64,000 nt of DNA from Neisseria sp. DTU_2020_1000833_1_SI_GRL_NUU_006 (GCA_032388755.1 CP135593.1:496001-560000), one strand, 5' to 3'; positions 55,050 to 62,499 are shown, counted from the stretch's first letter. Notes: generated from the sequence alone by a model not told the origin. Made by a program: numbers and translations.

Positions 55050-55778
55050 ATGGCAGGTCATAGCAAGTGGGCGAATATCCAGCATAAAAAAGCCCGTCAA
55101 GATGCCAAACGCGGCAAAATCTTTACCCGTTTAATTAAAGAAATCACCGTCGCAGCCCGCATGGGCGGCGGCGATCCCGGCGCCAACCCGCGCCTGCGCC
55201 TGGCTTTGGAAAAAGCCGCCGAAAACAATATGCCCAAAGACAACGTGCAACGCGCCATCGACAAAGGTACGGGCAATTTGGAAGGTGTGGAATACATCGA
55301 ACTGCGCTACGAAGGCTACGGCATCGGCGGCGCGGCGCTGATGGTGGACTGCCTGACCGACAATAAAACCCGTACCGTCGCCGACGTGCGCCACGCGTTC
55401 ACCAAAAACGGCGGCAACTTGGGCACCGACGGCTGCGTAGCGTTCAACTTCGTGCATCAGGGTTATTTGGTGTTCGAACCCGGCGTTGACGAAGACGCGC
55501 TGATGGAAGCCGCTTTGGAAGCCGGTGCGAAAGACGTTATCACCAACGACGACGGCTCCATCGAAGTCATCACCGCCCCGAACGATTGGGCGGGCGTGAA
55601 AGCGGCATTGGAAACCGCAGGCTACAAATCCGTTGACGGCGACGTCACCATGCGCGCCCAAAACGAAACCGAACTCTCCGGCGAAGACGCCGTCAAAATG
55701 CAGAAACTGATTGACGCGCTGGAAGATTTGGACGACGTGCAGGACGTTTACACCTCCGCCGTTTTGAATCTGGATTAA
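55050..55778 (+). CDS. yebC: YebC/PmpR-family protein
   Basis: The 242 residues are the usual length. The N-terminus MAGHSKWANIQHKKARQD is diagnostic, and the middle part contains EGYGIGGAALMVDCLTDN and the acidic ALEAGAKDVITNDDGS. Family members were described as DNA-binding regulators (PmpR) and, more recently, as factors that relieve ribosome stalling at proline-rich sequences. Which applies here cannot be decided from sequence. AAAGGA precedes the start. Confidence 0.96.
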   Translation: MAGHSKWANIQHKKARQDAKRGKIFTRLIKEITVAARMGGGDPGANPRLRLALEKAAENNMPKDNVQRAIDKGTGNLEGVEYIELRYEGYGIGGAALMVDCLTDNKTRTVADVRHAFTKNGGNLGTDGCVAFNFVHQGYLVFEPGVDEDALMEAALEAGAKDVITNDDGSIEVITAPNDWAGVKAALETAGYKSVDGDVTMRAQNETELSGEDAVKMQKLIDALEDLDDVQDVYTSAVLNLD

Positions 55779-55790
55779 TAGGAAAGATTG

Positions 55791-55819
55791 AAAGCAGGCC
55801 TGATGGGTCTGCTTTTTTT
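55791..55819 (+). terminator. yebC terminator
   Basis: AAAGCAGGCC and GGTCTGCTTT form a short stem with one mismatch, followed by TTTTT, about 12 bases after the stop. Confidence 0.75.
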
Positions 55820-55867
55820 GCGTTTAAGATTTTTAGGGGTTTGTTTGCTGAAATCTTCAATTTTCAA

Positions 55868-55945
55868 TGGCTCGTGGGCAAAGCCCACGCTACAACGTTT
55901 GTCGGCAACACAATGCCGTAGCGTGGACTCCGTCCACGAAAACAA
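55868..55945. repeat. Dispersed intergenic repeat
   Basis: CGTGGGCAAAGCCCACGCTA (a short palindrome plus CGCTACA) is followed by an inverse phrase GTAGCGTGGACTCCGTCCAC. The 19-base core GGGCAAAGCCCACGCTACA also occurs at 9430-9448. This lies in a gap of about 300 bases between yebC and the metal-binding protein gene. Confidence 0.6.
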
Positions 55946-56094
55946 TAGGTGCGAAGGTCGTCTGAAAACTAAAAATTGCAGTACCTAAAAACTTTTAGGC
56001 TAGGGAATCCTCTATAAGCGGAGGCTGCTTGAAGATTCCGTCCCACTGTTTTAAAATAAAAATGTTACGTTATATCAATCTGGAGAGAGAAAAC

Positions 56095-56994
56095 ATGAAA
56101 CATTGGAAACTTGGCGTCATCGCTGCATTAATGTCCAGCGCAGTTTATGCAGCCCCGATGAACGTCGTTACCAGCTTCAGCATTTTGGGCGATGTTGCCA
56201 AACAAATCGGCGGCGACCGTGTTGCCGTGCAAAATTTGGTCGGTGCCAACCAAGACACCCACGCCTACCACATGACCAGCGGCGACATCAAAAAAATCCG
56301 CGGTGCAAAATTAGTCTTGCTCAACGGCTTGGGCTTGGAAGCGGCTGATGTTCAGCGCGCCGTCAAACAAAGCAAAGTCCCCTTCGCCGAAGCAGCCAAA
56401 GGCATACAGGCGCTTAAAGCCGAAGAAGGCGAACATCATCACGACCACGAAGGCCACCACCACGACCACGGCGAATTTGACCCGCACGTCTGGAACGACC
56501 CCGTCTTGATGACAACCTATGCCCAAAACGTCGCCAACGCCCTGATTCAGGCAGACCCCGAAGGTAAAACCTATTACCAACAACGCTTGGGCAACTACCA
56601 AGTGCAGCTGAAAAAACTGCACAGCGACGCTCAAGCTGCGTTTAACACCGTTCCCGCTGCTAAGCGCAAAGTCCTGACCGGACACGACGCGTTCTCCTAC
56701 ATGGGCAAACGCTACAATATCGAGTTCATCGCCCCGCAAGGCGTGAGCAGCGAAGCCGAGCCGTCCGCCAAACAAGTGGCTTCCATCATCCGCCAAATCA
56801 AACGCGAAGGCATCAAAGCCGTGTTCACCGAAAACATCAAAGACACGCGCATGGTTGACCGCATCGCCAAAGAAACCGGCGTCAACGTCAGCGGCAAACT
56901 CTACTCCGACGCACTCGGCGGCGCACCTGCCAATACTTACATCGGCATGTACCGCTACAACGTCAAAGCCTTGACTGATGCGATGAAAAAATAA
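56095..56994 (+). CDS. Periplasmic zinc/manganese-binding protein (ZnuA/MntC type)
   Basis: This is the substrate-binding protein of a cluster A-I metal ABC importer. The start at ATG 56095, after GGAGAGAG, gives 299 residues with a signal peptide (cut after VYA, residue 19). Metal-site residues are seen in NQDTHAYHM, FDPHVWNDP and GHDAFSYM. An acidic, His-rich loop (about 112-128, with repeated HHHDH) is typical of zinc-preferring ZnuA-like proteins. No permease or ATPase gene lies next to it in this window. Confidence 0.92.
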   Translation: MKHWKLGVIAALMSSAVYAAPMNVVTSFSILGDVAKQIGGDRVAVQNLVGANQDTHAYHMTSGDIKKIRGAKLVLLNGLGLEAADVQRAVKQSKVPFAEAAKGIQALKAEEGEHHHDHEGHHHDHGEFDPHVWNDPVLMTTYAQNVANALIQADPEGKTYYQQRLGNYQVQLKKLHSDAQAAFNTVPAAKRKVLTGHDAFSYMGKRYNIEFIAPQGVSSEAEPSAKQVASIIRQIKREGIKAVFTENIKDTRMVDRIAKETGVNVSGKLYSDALGGAPANTYIGMYRYNVKALTDAMKK

Positions 56995-57026
56995 AACCGC
57001 TTGATTGGTTTGAATCGAAAAAAGTC

Positions 57027-57072
57027 AAAAGGTCGTCTGAAAACGAAAATATGGTTTTCAGACGACCTTTTG
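57027..57072. terminator. DUS-pair terminator
   Basis: AAAAGGTCGTCTGAAAAC and GGTTTTCAGACGACCTTTT close the metal-binding protein gene and separate it from the toxin locus. Confidence 0.85.
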
Positions 57073-57227
57073 TTTATAAGCCGCTTCAAACGGCATTTTA
57101 CGCAAAAATAAAACCTTCATAGAAAAAAAATCAGATTTAAAGGCGTCATCAAAAATATCAGTTAGACAAACTACACTAAATTTCATTAATACCCGCAAAA
57201 TTTAATTTAAACCAATAAAACAACAAT

Positions 57228-58097
57228 ATGAAAAATATCCTTATTTCATTCGTTATCGTTGCTCCGTTGGTTGTCCGCGCCGACCTGCCTTTGAATATCG
57301 AAGACATCATGACGGACAAGGGCAAATTGAAACTCGACGCTTCCGTTACCTATATCAACAGCGAAAACAGCCGTTCCGAACTTGCTGCGCCAATTTACAT
57401 TCAGACCGGCTCCGCTTCCTTTATCCCCGTCCCGACCGAAATTCAGGAAAACGGCAGCAACAGCGATATGCTCGTCGGCACACTCGGTCTGCGCTACGGC
57501 TTGACCGGAAACACCGAAATTTACGGCAGCGGCAGCTACTTGTGGCGTGAAGACCGACAATTCGACGGCGAAAGCAGCAAAAACCGCGACAAGCACCTCT
57601 CCGACGTATCCCTCGGCATCAGCCACACTTTCCTCAAAGACGACAAAAATCCCGCCCTTATCGGCTTTCTCGAAGGCACGCTTTACGAAAAATCACGCGG
57701 CAAAGCCCCGTCAGGCAAATCATGGCTGATTGGCGCGACCACCTACAAAGCCATCGACCCCGTCATCCTCGCCCTGACTGCCGCCTACCGCATCAACGGC
57801 AGCAAAACCCTTTCAGACGACGTCAAATACAAAGCAGGCAACTACTGGATGCTGAATCCCAATATATCCTTCGCCGCCAACGACAGAATCAGCCTCACGG
57901 GCGGCATCCAATGGCTGGGCAAGCAGCCCGACCGACTGGACGGCAAAAAAGAATCCGCAAGGAATACATCTACCTACGCCCATCTCGGCGCAGGCCTCGG
58001 CTTCTCCAAAGCCACGTCTTTAAACGCATCCGCACGCTTCAATATTTCAGGGCAGAGCAGCTCCGAACTGAAATTGGGCGTACAGCATACGTTTTAA
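57228..58097 (+). CDS. Outer-membrane beta-barrel protein of the C39-linked toxin locus
   Basis: The 289 residues begin with a signal peptide (cut near VVRA, residue 18). The rest has alternating amphipathic strands ending in a terminal Phe (LKLGVQHTF), as outer-membrane barrels do. Patterns such as GTLGLRYGLTGNTEIYGSGSY and LSDVSLGISHTFLKD recall the 'MetA-pathway phenol degradation'-like transporter barrels. It lies 40 bases before the toxin gene, with the C39 peptidase at the other end of the locus, which suggests a role in releasing the processed product. That role is inferred. Confidence 0.7.
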   Translation: MKNILISFVIVAPLVVRADLPLNIEDIMTDKGKLKLDASVTYINSENSRSELAAPIYIQTGSASFIPVPTEIQENGSNSDMLVGTLGLRYGLTGNTEIYGSGSYLWREDRQFDGESSKNRDKHLSDVSLGISHTFLKDDKNPALIGFLEGTLYEKSRGKAPSGKSWLIGATTYKAIDPVILALTAAYRINGSKTLSDDVKYKAGNYWMLNPNISFAANDRISLTGGIQWLGKQPDRLDGKKESARNTSTYAHLGAGLGFSKATSLNASARFNISGQSSSELKLGVQHTF

Positions 58098-58124
58098 GCA
58101 GGCTTTGATTTTCCAACCTTGTAA
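58068..58124 (+). repeat. Boundary repeat, copy A (barrel gene 3' end)
   Basis: This stretch covers the last codons of the barrel gene and the following leader (CTGAAATTGGGCGTACAG, then TTTTAAGC and GGCTTTGATTTT). It is repeated with few changes at 60428-60484, downstream of the first immunity-like gene. Confidence 0.85.
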
Positions 58125-58512
58125 AAAAAGGACTTTTATGAAAAAACAAATTACCGCAGCCATGATGATTCTGACGATGATTGCCGCTCCCGCAATGGCA
58201 AACAGCATGGATAATCAGGCATTTGAAAACCAAGTGTTCCACACGCAGGCAGATACGCCTATGCAGTTGGCGGAGCTTTCTCAGAAGGAAATGAAGGAGA
58301 CTGAGGGGGCTTGGGTTGCTCTTGCATGGCGGGGAGTTACTGTAATGTCGCGTGGTTTTACTCATATAATTAAAGGAAGTAAATTATCTCAGGGGCAGGC
58401 AGTTAATGTGTTACGTAATGGTGGTAATGTAATTACTAATAATCAGAGATATTCAGCAAAACTGGCGCAAAATGAACTGGCCCCCAAATCTTGGACACTC
58501 ATAAAAGCCTAT

Positions 58513-59409
58513 TCAGGCGCTCTGTGCAAGCCGGGTTCTGTATGCGACAGGACTCAGCTTTTTCAATTTCAAACTGCAACGCTCCCGGTTGTAGTAATCC
58601 ATATAGTCATCTATCTGCTTCATCAATTCATCTACCGTCAATTCACCTGCGTTATAGAAACACTCCGTCTTCAACACCGCAAAGAAACTCTCCATCGGCG
58701 CATTGTCCCAACAGTTCGCCTTTCGCGACATGCTTTGAACCATGGAATGCCCCGCAAGCAATTCCCTATACCCCGCCGTACGGTACAGCACGCCTTGGTC
58801 CGAATGAAGAATCGTTCCTTTAGCAGTCAGACGGGGTGCGGCTTTTTCGAGCATTTCCTTCACCATTTCGCTGTCGGCTCTGCGGCTCATGGCGTAGGCG
58901 GCGATCTCGCGGTTGAACAGGTCCAATATCGGAGAGAGGTACAGTTTGCCGTCCTTTCCTTTGAGTTCGGTCACGTCTGTCAGCCATTTCTCGTTGGGCT
59001 TTTCGGCTGTGAAAAGACGTTTGAGGAGGTGTTCCGATATTTCGCCCATGGCGGGATGGCGGTAGGCTTTTTTCGCCCGTATGAGGGCTTTCAGTTCCAA
59101 CTGCTTCATCAGCCGCGCCGCTTTTTTGCGGTTCCAACCCAATGCGGCGGCAATGCGCCTTTGTCCGTAGCGTCCTTTATGCCGCCGGTAGGTTTCGACA
59201 AGGAGGGCTTTGTCGGCTGCGTCGGGATCGGGCCGGTCTTGGTGATGGTAGTAAAAGCTGCTTTTGGGCAGGTTTGCGATGTGCAGCAGGTATTTGAGCG
59301 GGTGTTGCGCCCTCAGTGTTTGGACGGTTTGGCTTTGTCCTTTGCGGTCTGCTTTTGGCTGAGGGCTTTTAACTCCTTTAGGTAGGCGACCTCTGCGCGC
59401 ATATAGCAC
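58513..59409 (-). CDS. IS3-family transposase OrfB (DDE catalytic part)
   Basis: The 298-residue frame has the integrase-like core: D in KWLTDVTEL, D in ILHSDQGVLY and E in NAPMESFFAVLK, with the conserved YNRERCSLKLKKLSPVAYR end. The first 20 or so residues overlap orfA in another frame, so the natural product is an OrfAB fusion. It appears intact. Confidence 0.92.
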   Translation of the reverse strand: MLYARRGRLPKGVKSPQPKADRKGQSQTVQTLRAQHPLKYLLHIANLPKSSFYYHHQDRPDPDAADKALLVETYRRHKGRYGQRRIAAALGWNRKKAARLMKQLELKALIRAKKAYRHPAMGEISEHLLKRLFTAEKPNEKWLTDVTELKGKDGKLYLSPILDLFNREIAAYAMSRRADSEMVKEMLEKAAPRLTAKGTILHSDQGVLYRTAGYRELLAGHSMVQSMSRKANCWDNAPMESFFAVLKTECFYNAGELTVDELMKQIDDYMDYYNRERCSLKLKKLSPVAYRTRLAQSA

Positions 59410-59663
59410 AACTCTTCAATAAGCTCCGCCTGTGTTTTTTCTTGGTCGGGTTTGTCGGCGATGAAGGGGTTTTTGCGGTGTTGGGGCATGGTTTTGGATT
59501 GGGGATGTTCAAGTGCGCCGATGCCGCCTTCTTGATAGGCGGTTATCCAACGTCTCAGGTGGGTTCGTGAGATGCCGTAGTGGTCTGCGGTACGCTGTTG
59601 GCTGCGTATGTGCAGGTAGTGGAGTACGGCTTGGTATTTGAAGTGTAATGTATATTTGCTCAT
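59313..59663 (-). CDS. IS3-family transposase OrfA
   Basis: The 116 residues (start 59663) hold a helix-turn-helix (YGISRTHLRRWITAYQEGG) followed by a leucine-zipper-like helix (AELIEELCYMRAEVAYLKEL). Its end overlaps orfB in the -1 frame. The fused transposase would be made by ribosomal frameshifting near the end of the zipper; the exact slip site is not certain. Confidence 0.88.
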   Translation of the reverse strand: MSKYTLHFKYQAVLHYLHIRSQQRTADHYGISRTHLRRWITAYQEGGIGALEHPQSKTMPQHRKNPFIADKPDQEKTQAELIEELCYMRAEVAYLKELKALSQKQTAKDKAKPSKH

Positions 59664-59849
59664 AAAAAACTGCACCTTGTGAGTTGGAGGGGGGATGTCC
59701 AACTTTTGGGGTGCAGTTCAAAATGCATGGGGTAAAAATAATGTGATTCGTCATGATGCTCATGGTACTCATAAAAGTTATATGCCACATTATCAACACA
59801 AAAGTTCGAAAGTTACAGGTCATACCTTTTATCGTAAATAGTTAAATAG

Positions 59850-59875
59850 TCTGGCTTAATTTTTATTAAGCCAGA
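59850..59875 (+). terminator. Hairpin between toxin and first immunity-like gene
   Basis: TCTGGCTTAA pairs perfectly with TTAAGCCAGA around six bases, followed by TTT. It stands directly after the restored toxin stop and could lower read-through from toxin to immunity gene or give the latter separate control. Confidence 0.65.
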
Positions 59876-59890
59876 TTTGGAATAGTTGTT

Positions 59891-60304
59891 ATGTCTTCTG
59901 CAATAATTGTTTATTTCGATAAACCAACAGATACAGAGCTTCTAGGTTTTTCGAAATATAATGAACACACTTTGTTTCATATTGGGTATAAGAATTTTTC
60001 CCTATATGAATGGATATATACTTCTTCAGAGGGAGAAGGAATATATCCTGAAATTTTTTCTAATAAGCGTGGTTATCTCGAATTTATCAAAAAAAATAAA
60101 AAGAACCTAAATTTAAATCATTTTAGGCTTTGTGAAGAATTATTAAAAAGATTAAGGGGGATTCCCCAAGATTTTTTCCTGTATGTAGGGGATATGAGTG
60201 ATATGAATAAATTAGAGATGCTTCCAAAAAGTTTATTGTCTTTAAATGAGATAACAGATAAAACCTTGTTAAGAGAAGATGTTGTTTACCGTATTAGTAA
60301 GTAG
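59891..60304 (+). CDS. Putative immunity protein (cognate of the split toxin)
   Basis: The 137 residues show no signal peptide or membrane segment and have an acidic/aromatic character (FHIGYKNFSLYEWIYTSS, RLCEELLKRLRGIPQDFF). AT-rich composition sets it apart from the housekeeping genes. It lies 50 bases after the restored toxin stop, the place where immunity genes are found. I do not recognise a named Imm family; the immunity role is inferred from position only. Confidence 0.55.
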   Translation: MSSAIIVYFDKPTDTELLGFSKYNEHTLFHIGYKNFSLYEWIYTSSEGEGIYPEIFSNKRGYLEFIKKNKKNLNLNHFRLCEELLKRLRGIPQDFFLYVGDMSDMNKLEMLPKSLLSLNEITDKTLLREDVVYRISK

Positions 60305-60427
60305 TTAGGTTTTATTTTTATTAAATGATTTGAGGTTTTCGGTAAGTATAGATATAAGGTTGAGTTATAACCAAACATTCATGTGATTCAACGGTTTTGT
60401 TGGGCTTGGCAACTCGACCTGCGCTTG

Positions 60428-60484
60428 CTGAAATTGGGCGTACAGTTATACTTTTAAGCGGGCTTTGATTTTCTAACCTGTAAA
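60428..60484 (+). repeat. Boundary repeat, copy B
   Basis: CTGAAATTGGGCGTACAG, TTTTAAGC and GGCTTTGATTTT match copy A at 58068-58124. Here the repeat is not preceded by a barrel gene. It stands between one immunity-like gene and the next cassette, as expected for a recombination junction. Confidence 0.85.
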
Positions 60485-60533
60485 CAACAAGAGAATTTCT
60501 TCGCCCTTGGGAATCAAAATCTACGGACAGATT

Positions 60534-60965
60534 ATGGAAAAACCGCTTCTAACCCCTCCTTTTTTTCTATTTGAAGATGTGTCTTTGGATATATTTCAAG
60601 GATTGTCGGAATTGGAAAAGAAAATAGAGCAGCAGGATTTGATGGATGATGTTTACCCCTTTCATTAGCCAAGTGAAAGGGGCTTTAAAATAGAGCAGCA
60701 GGATTTGATGGATGATGTTTACCGTGCTTTTGATTCGGTTGGAAATATTCTGAATTTCCGTATAGTAGAAAAAGAGCAAAAAGGGTTTTGGGTAAGTACC
60801 AAAATCAAAACAGTTGTATTTGATTCGGCGGATATGTCTTCCGATGATCTTTTTCTGAAATGCTTACAGTCTTCATATCAGGCTTATTTTGAAACTGAAC
60901 CTGCCGGTTTAGATAAACGGCAGCTTATGGAAACGTTAATTCAAAAATGCGGATTCAGTTGTTGA
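60534..60965 (+). pseudogene. Orphan immunity-like gene, broken by a 66-bp in-frame insertion
   Basis: A frame from ATG 60534 (MEKPLLTPPFFLFEDVSLDI) runs to MDDVY, meets PFH-TAG, and then resumes in the same frame as MDDVYRAFDSVGNIL to a stop at 60965 (LIQKCGFSC). The insertion consists of a 29-bp hairpin segment plus a second copy of a 37-bp coding repeat. Without it the product would be about 121 residues. It resembles no family I know. Its position after boundary repeat B suggests an orphan immunity gene whose toxin was lost. Confidence 0.6.
60621..60723 (+). repeat. 37-bp direct repeat flanking a 29-bp hairpin
   Basis: The 37 bases at 60621-60657 recur exactly at 60687-60723. Between them lies a segment forming the perfect stem CCCCTTTCA/TGAAAGGGG (60656-60664 and 60674-60682) around nine bases. 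The insertion of 66 bp keeps the frame but brings a TAG. Confidence 0.9.
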
Positions 60966-61038
60966 CGAAAAAATGGATCTTGAAATAACAGAATCTGGTT
61001 TCGACCATGTATGAGATAAAAAAATTTCTTTCGGCTGT

Positions 61039-61401
61039 TTGATTGCCACATCGCAACCCTGCGAATTGCTGACAAAATCTTGGGGTGAAACTTTTTCTTT
61101 AATTATGAAGAAGATGGATTTATGGATTTATTTCAGATTTTGTGAGGGAAATATTTATACAATAAGGAAGAATGAAACTGAATCTTGTCTTACAGAAAGA
61201 GGAGGTGAATGGTTGAAACATATTTATGAATTTAATCGGGGAAGTTTTATTTTTTCTGATGTGCTTCTAAAAAAGAGAGAAAGCGAAGAGAATTTTGCAG
61301 AAATTGTTTTAAAATCAATAAAAAATAATAAAATTTTGACAGTTAAGGTACGGTCAGACTTGCATTTTGACTTAAGAAATATTTATCGTATTGAGATGTA
61401 A
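61039..61401 (+). CDS. Putative immunity protein, start uncertain
   Basis: The longest frame needs a TTG start and gives 120 residues (ETFSLIMKKMDLWIYFRF, GGEWLKHIYEFNRGSFIFSD, KVRSDLHFDLRNIYRIEM). A short frame from ATG 61007 (MYEIKKFLSAV) ends at a TGA just where this one begins, so the gene may have suffered a frameshift. An internal ATG at 61105 is another option. AT-rich composition and position fit an orphan immunity gene. No family is recognised. Confidence 0.45.
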   Translation: MIATSQPCELLTKSWGETFSLIMKKMDLWIYFRFCEGNIYTIRKNETESCLTERGGEWLKHIYEFNRGSFIFSDVLLKKRESEENFAEIVLKSIKNNKILTVKVRSDLHFDLRNIYRIEM

Positions 61402-61445
61402 TAATGCAATTGATATGTGCTGATTGGACAGGTATAGGAAATTTT

Positions 61446-61766
61446 ATGAAAACCTTCGAAAAAACATGGTCTGCCCAATATCGGGATATAGAGATTGTGG
61501 TACACAATTTTTGGAATTTGGAGCGGACAGGGGCGGAAGTCTATATCAACGGAAGGCGGGTTTATCATAACGAAGCCGAGATGGCGTATGCTCCTTTGCA
61601 TTCGCTGATGGGGGAATACCTGGAATTTGAAGAAAGCGGTACGAAAATTACCGTTGAAATCGGCAGCGCGTGGCATTTTTGCGGTATGGCTTGCCGTATT
61701 TCGATAAACGGAAAATATCATGCCGGAAATAGGATTGTCTGGTTTGCTAAGAAAGCCGGCATGTAA
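61446..61766 (+). CDS. Putative immunity protein
   Basis: The start at ATG 61446 follows AGGA at seven bases and gives 106 residues; an upstream ATG at 61404 lacks such a site. The protein is acidic and aromatic (TWSAQYRDIEIVVHNFWNLE, NGRRVYHNEAEMAYAPLHSL) with a beta-rich look. It has no signal peptide. It is the last small gene before the C39 peptidase, and a DUS pair separates the two. Immunity function is inferred from context. Confidence 0.5.
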   Translation: MKTFEKTWSAQYRDIEIVVHNFWNLERTGAEVYINGRRVYHNEAEMAYAPLHSLMGEYLEFEESGTKITVEIGSAWHFCGMACRISINGKYHAGNRIVWFAKKAGM

Positions 61767-61779
61767 GAATAATTTTGCA

Positions 61780-61813
61780 AGAGGTCGCCTGAAAGCCTTT
61801 TCAGACGACCTCT
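61780..61813. terminator. DUS-pair terminator before the C39 peptidase gene
   Basis: AGGTCGCCTGAAA (one base from DUS) faces TTTCAGACGACCT. It splits the variable immunity array from the conserved peptidase gene. Confidence 0.75.
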
Positions 61814-61839
61814 TACATATATCTTTAGAAGGTATGATG

Positions 61840-62490
61840 ATGTTTAAACGTATTTGTCTGTCAGTGCCTATTGCCGTTTCTTTATCCGGTCCTCTGAATG
61901 CTGCACCGATGTTTAACGATAATCCTGTTGTTTACGGAAAAATCAAAGTGCAAAGTTGGAAAGAGAGGCGCGATTTCAATATTGTGAAGCAGGATTTGGA
62001 TTTTTCCTGCGGGGCGGCTTCGGTGGCGACGCTTTTGAACAATTTTTACGGGCAAAAGCTGACGGAAGAAGAAGTGTTGAAAAAGCTGGATAAGGAGCAG
62101 ATGCGTGCGTCGTTTGAGGATATGCAGCGCATCATGCCTGATTTGGGTTTTGAGGCGAAAGGCTATGCTCTGTCTTTCGAGCAGCTTGCGCAGTTGAAAA
62201 TTCCCGTCATCGTGTATCTGAAATACCGTAAGGACGATCATTTCTCGGTATTGCGCGGTATAGACGGCAATACGGTTTTGCTTGCCGACCCGTCGCTGGG
62301 TCATGTTTCCATGAGCAGAGCGCAGTTTTTGGATGCTTGGAAAACCCGCGAGGGAAATTTGGCAGGTAAGATTTTGGCGGTTGTGCCGAAAGGGGCGGAT
62401 ACTGGCGGGGATAAGGCGTTTTTCACACGCAGTCCGAAACGTCAGACGGAATTTGCGGTCGGGCAGGTAAAATGGCGGCGTGCTGATTGA
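61840..62490 (+). CDS. Periplasmic C39-family cysteine peptidase
   Basis: The third of three consecutive ATG codons is preferred because AGAAGG then stands seven bases upstream; it gives 216 residues. A signal peptide (cut near LNAAP, about residue 22) places the enzyme in the periplasm. The papain-like C39 core has Q51, C57 (DFSCGAASVATLL), H134 (DDHFSVLRG) and D150 (VLLADPSLG). C39 peptidases cut leaders after GG or GA. In ABC bacteriocin exporters this domain is cytoplasmic, whereas here it is separate and exported. It probably cuts the toxin leader after Sec export. Confidence 0.88.
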   Translation: MFKRICLSVPIAVSLSGPLNAAPMFNDNPVVYGKIKVQSWKERRDFNIVKQDLDFSCGAASVATLLNNFYGQKLTEEEVLKKLDKEQMRASFEDMQRIMPDLGFEAKGYALSFEQLAQLKIPVIVYLKYRKDDHFSVLRGIDGNTVLLADPSLGHVSMSRAQFLDAWKTREGNLAGKILAVVPKGADTGGDKAFFTRSPKRQTEFAVGQVKWRRAD

Positions 62491-62499
62491 AATTCCGGC

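Larger units (their letters stand above)
58473..59720 (-). mobile_element. IS3-family (IS150-group) insertion sequence
   Basis: The 1248-bp element is bounded by TGAACTGGCCCCCAAATCTT at one end and, on the other strand, TGAACTGCACCCCAAAAGTT at the other; both continue into TTGGACA. It is flanked by AAA on each side, the 3-bp target duplication expected for this group. It carries orfA and orfB in the usual overlap. It interrupts the toxin gene. Confidence 0.9.
58138..59841 (+). pseudogene. Sec-exported pre-toxin with double-glycine-type leader, split by an IS3-family element
   Basis: Before the insertion the frame encodes 112 residues. They comprise a Sec signal peptide (1-21, cut after AMA), a propeptide ending MQLAELSQKEMKETEGA (residues 42-58), which looks like a bacteriocin leader cut after GA, and the start of the mature protein. 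The IS lies at 58473-59720 with an AAA target duplication. Joining 58472 to 59724 restores the frame to 150 residues, with a tail containing RHDAHGTHKSYMPHYQ and GHTFYRK. The clustered His/Asp suggest a metal-dependent nuclease toxin. As it stands the tail is lost and the frame runs on antisense through the IS to 59385. Confidence 0.7.

Noticed and set aside
58138..59385. Continuous 416-codon plus-strand frame from the toxin start through the IS3 element
   Set aside because: After codon 112 it is only the antisense of the transposase gene. It is a chance fusion, not a native protein.
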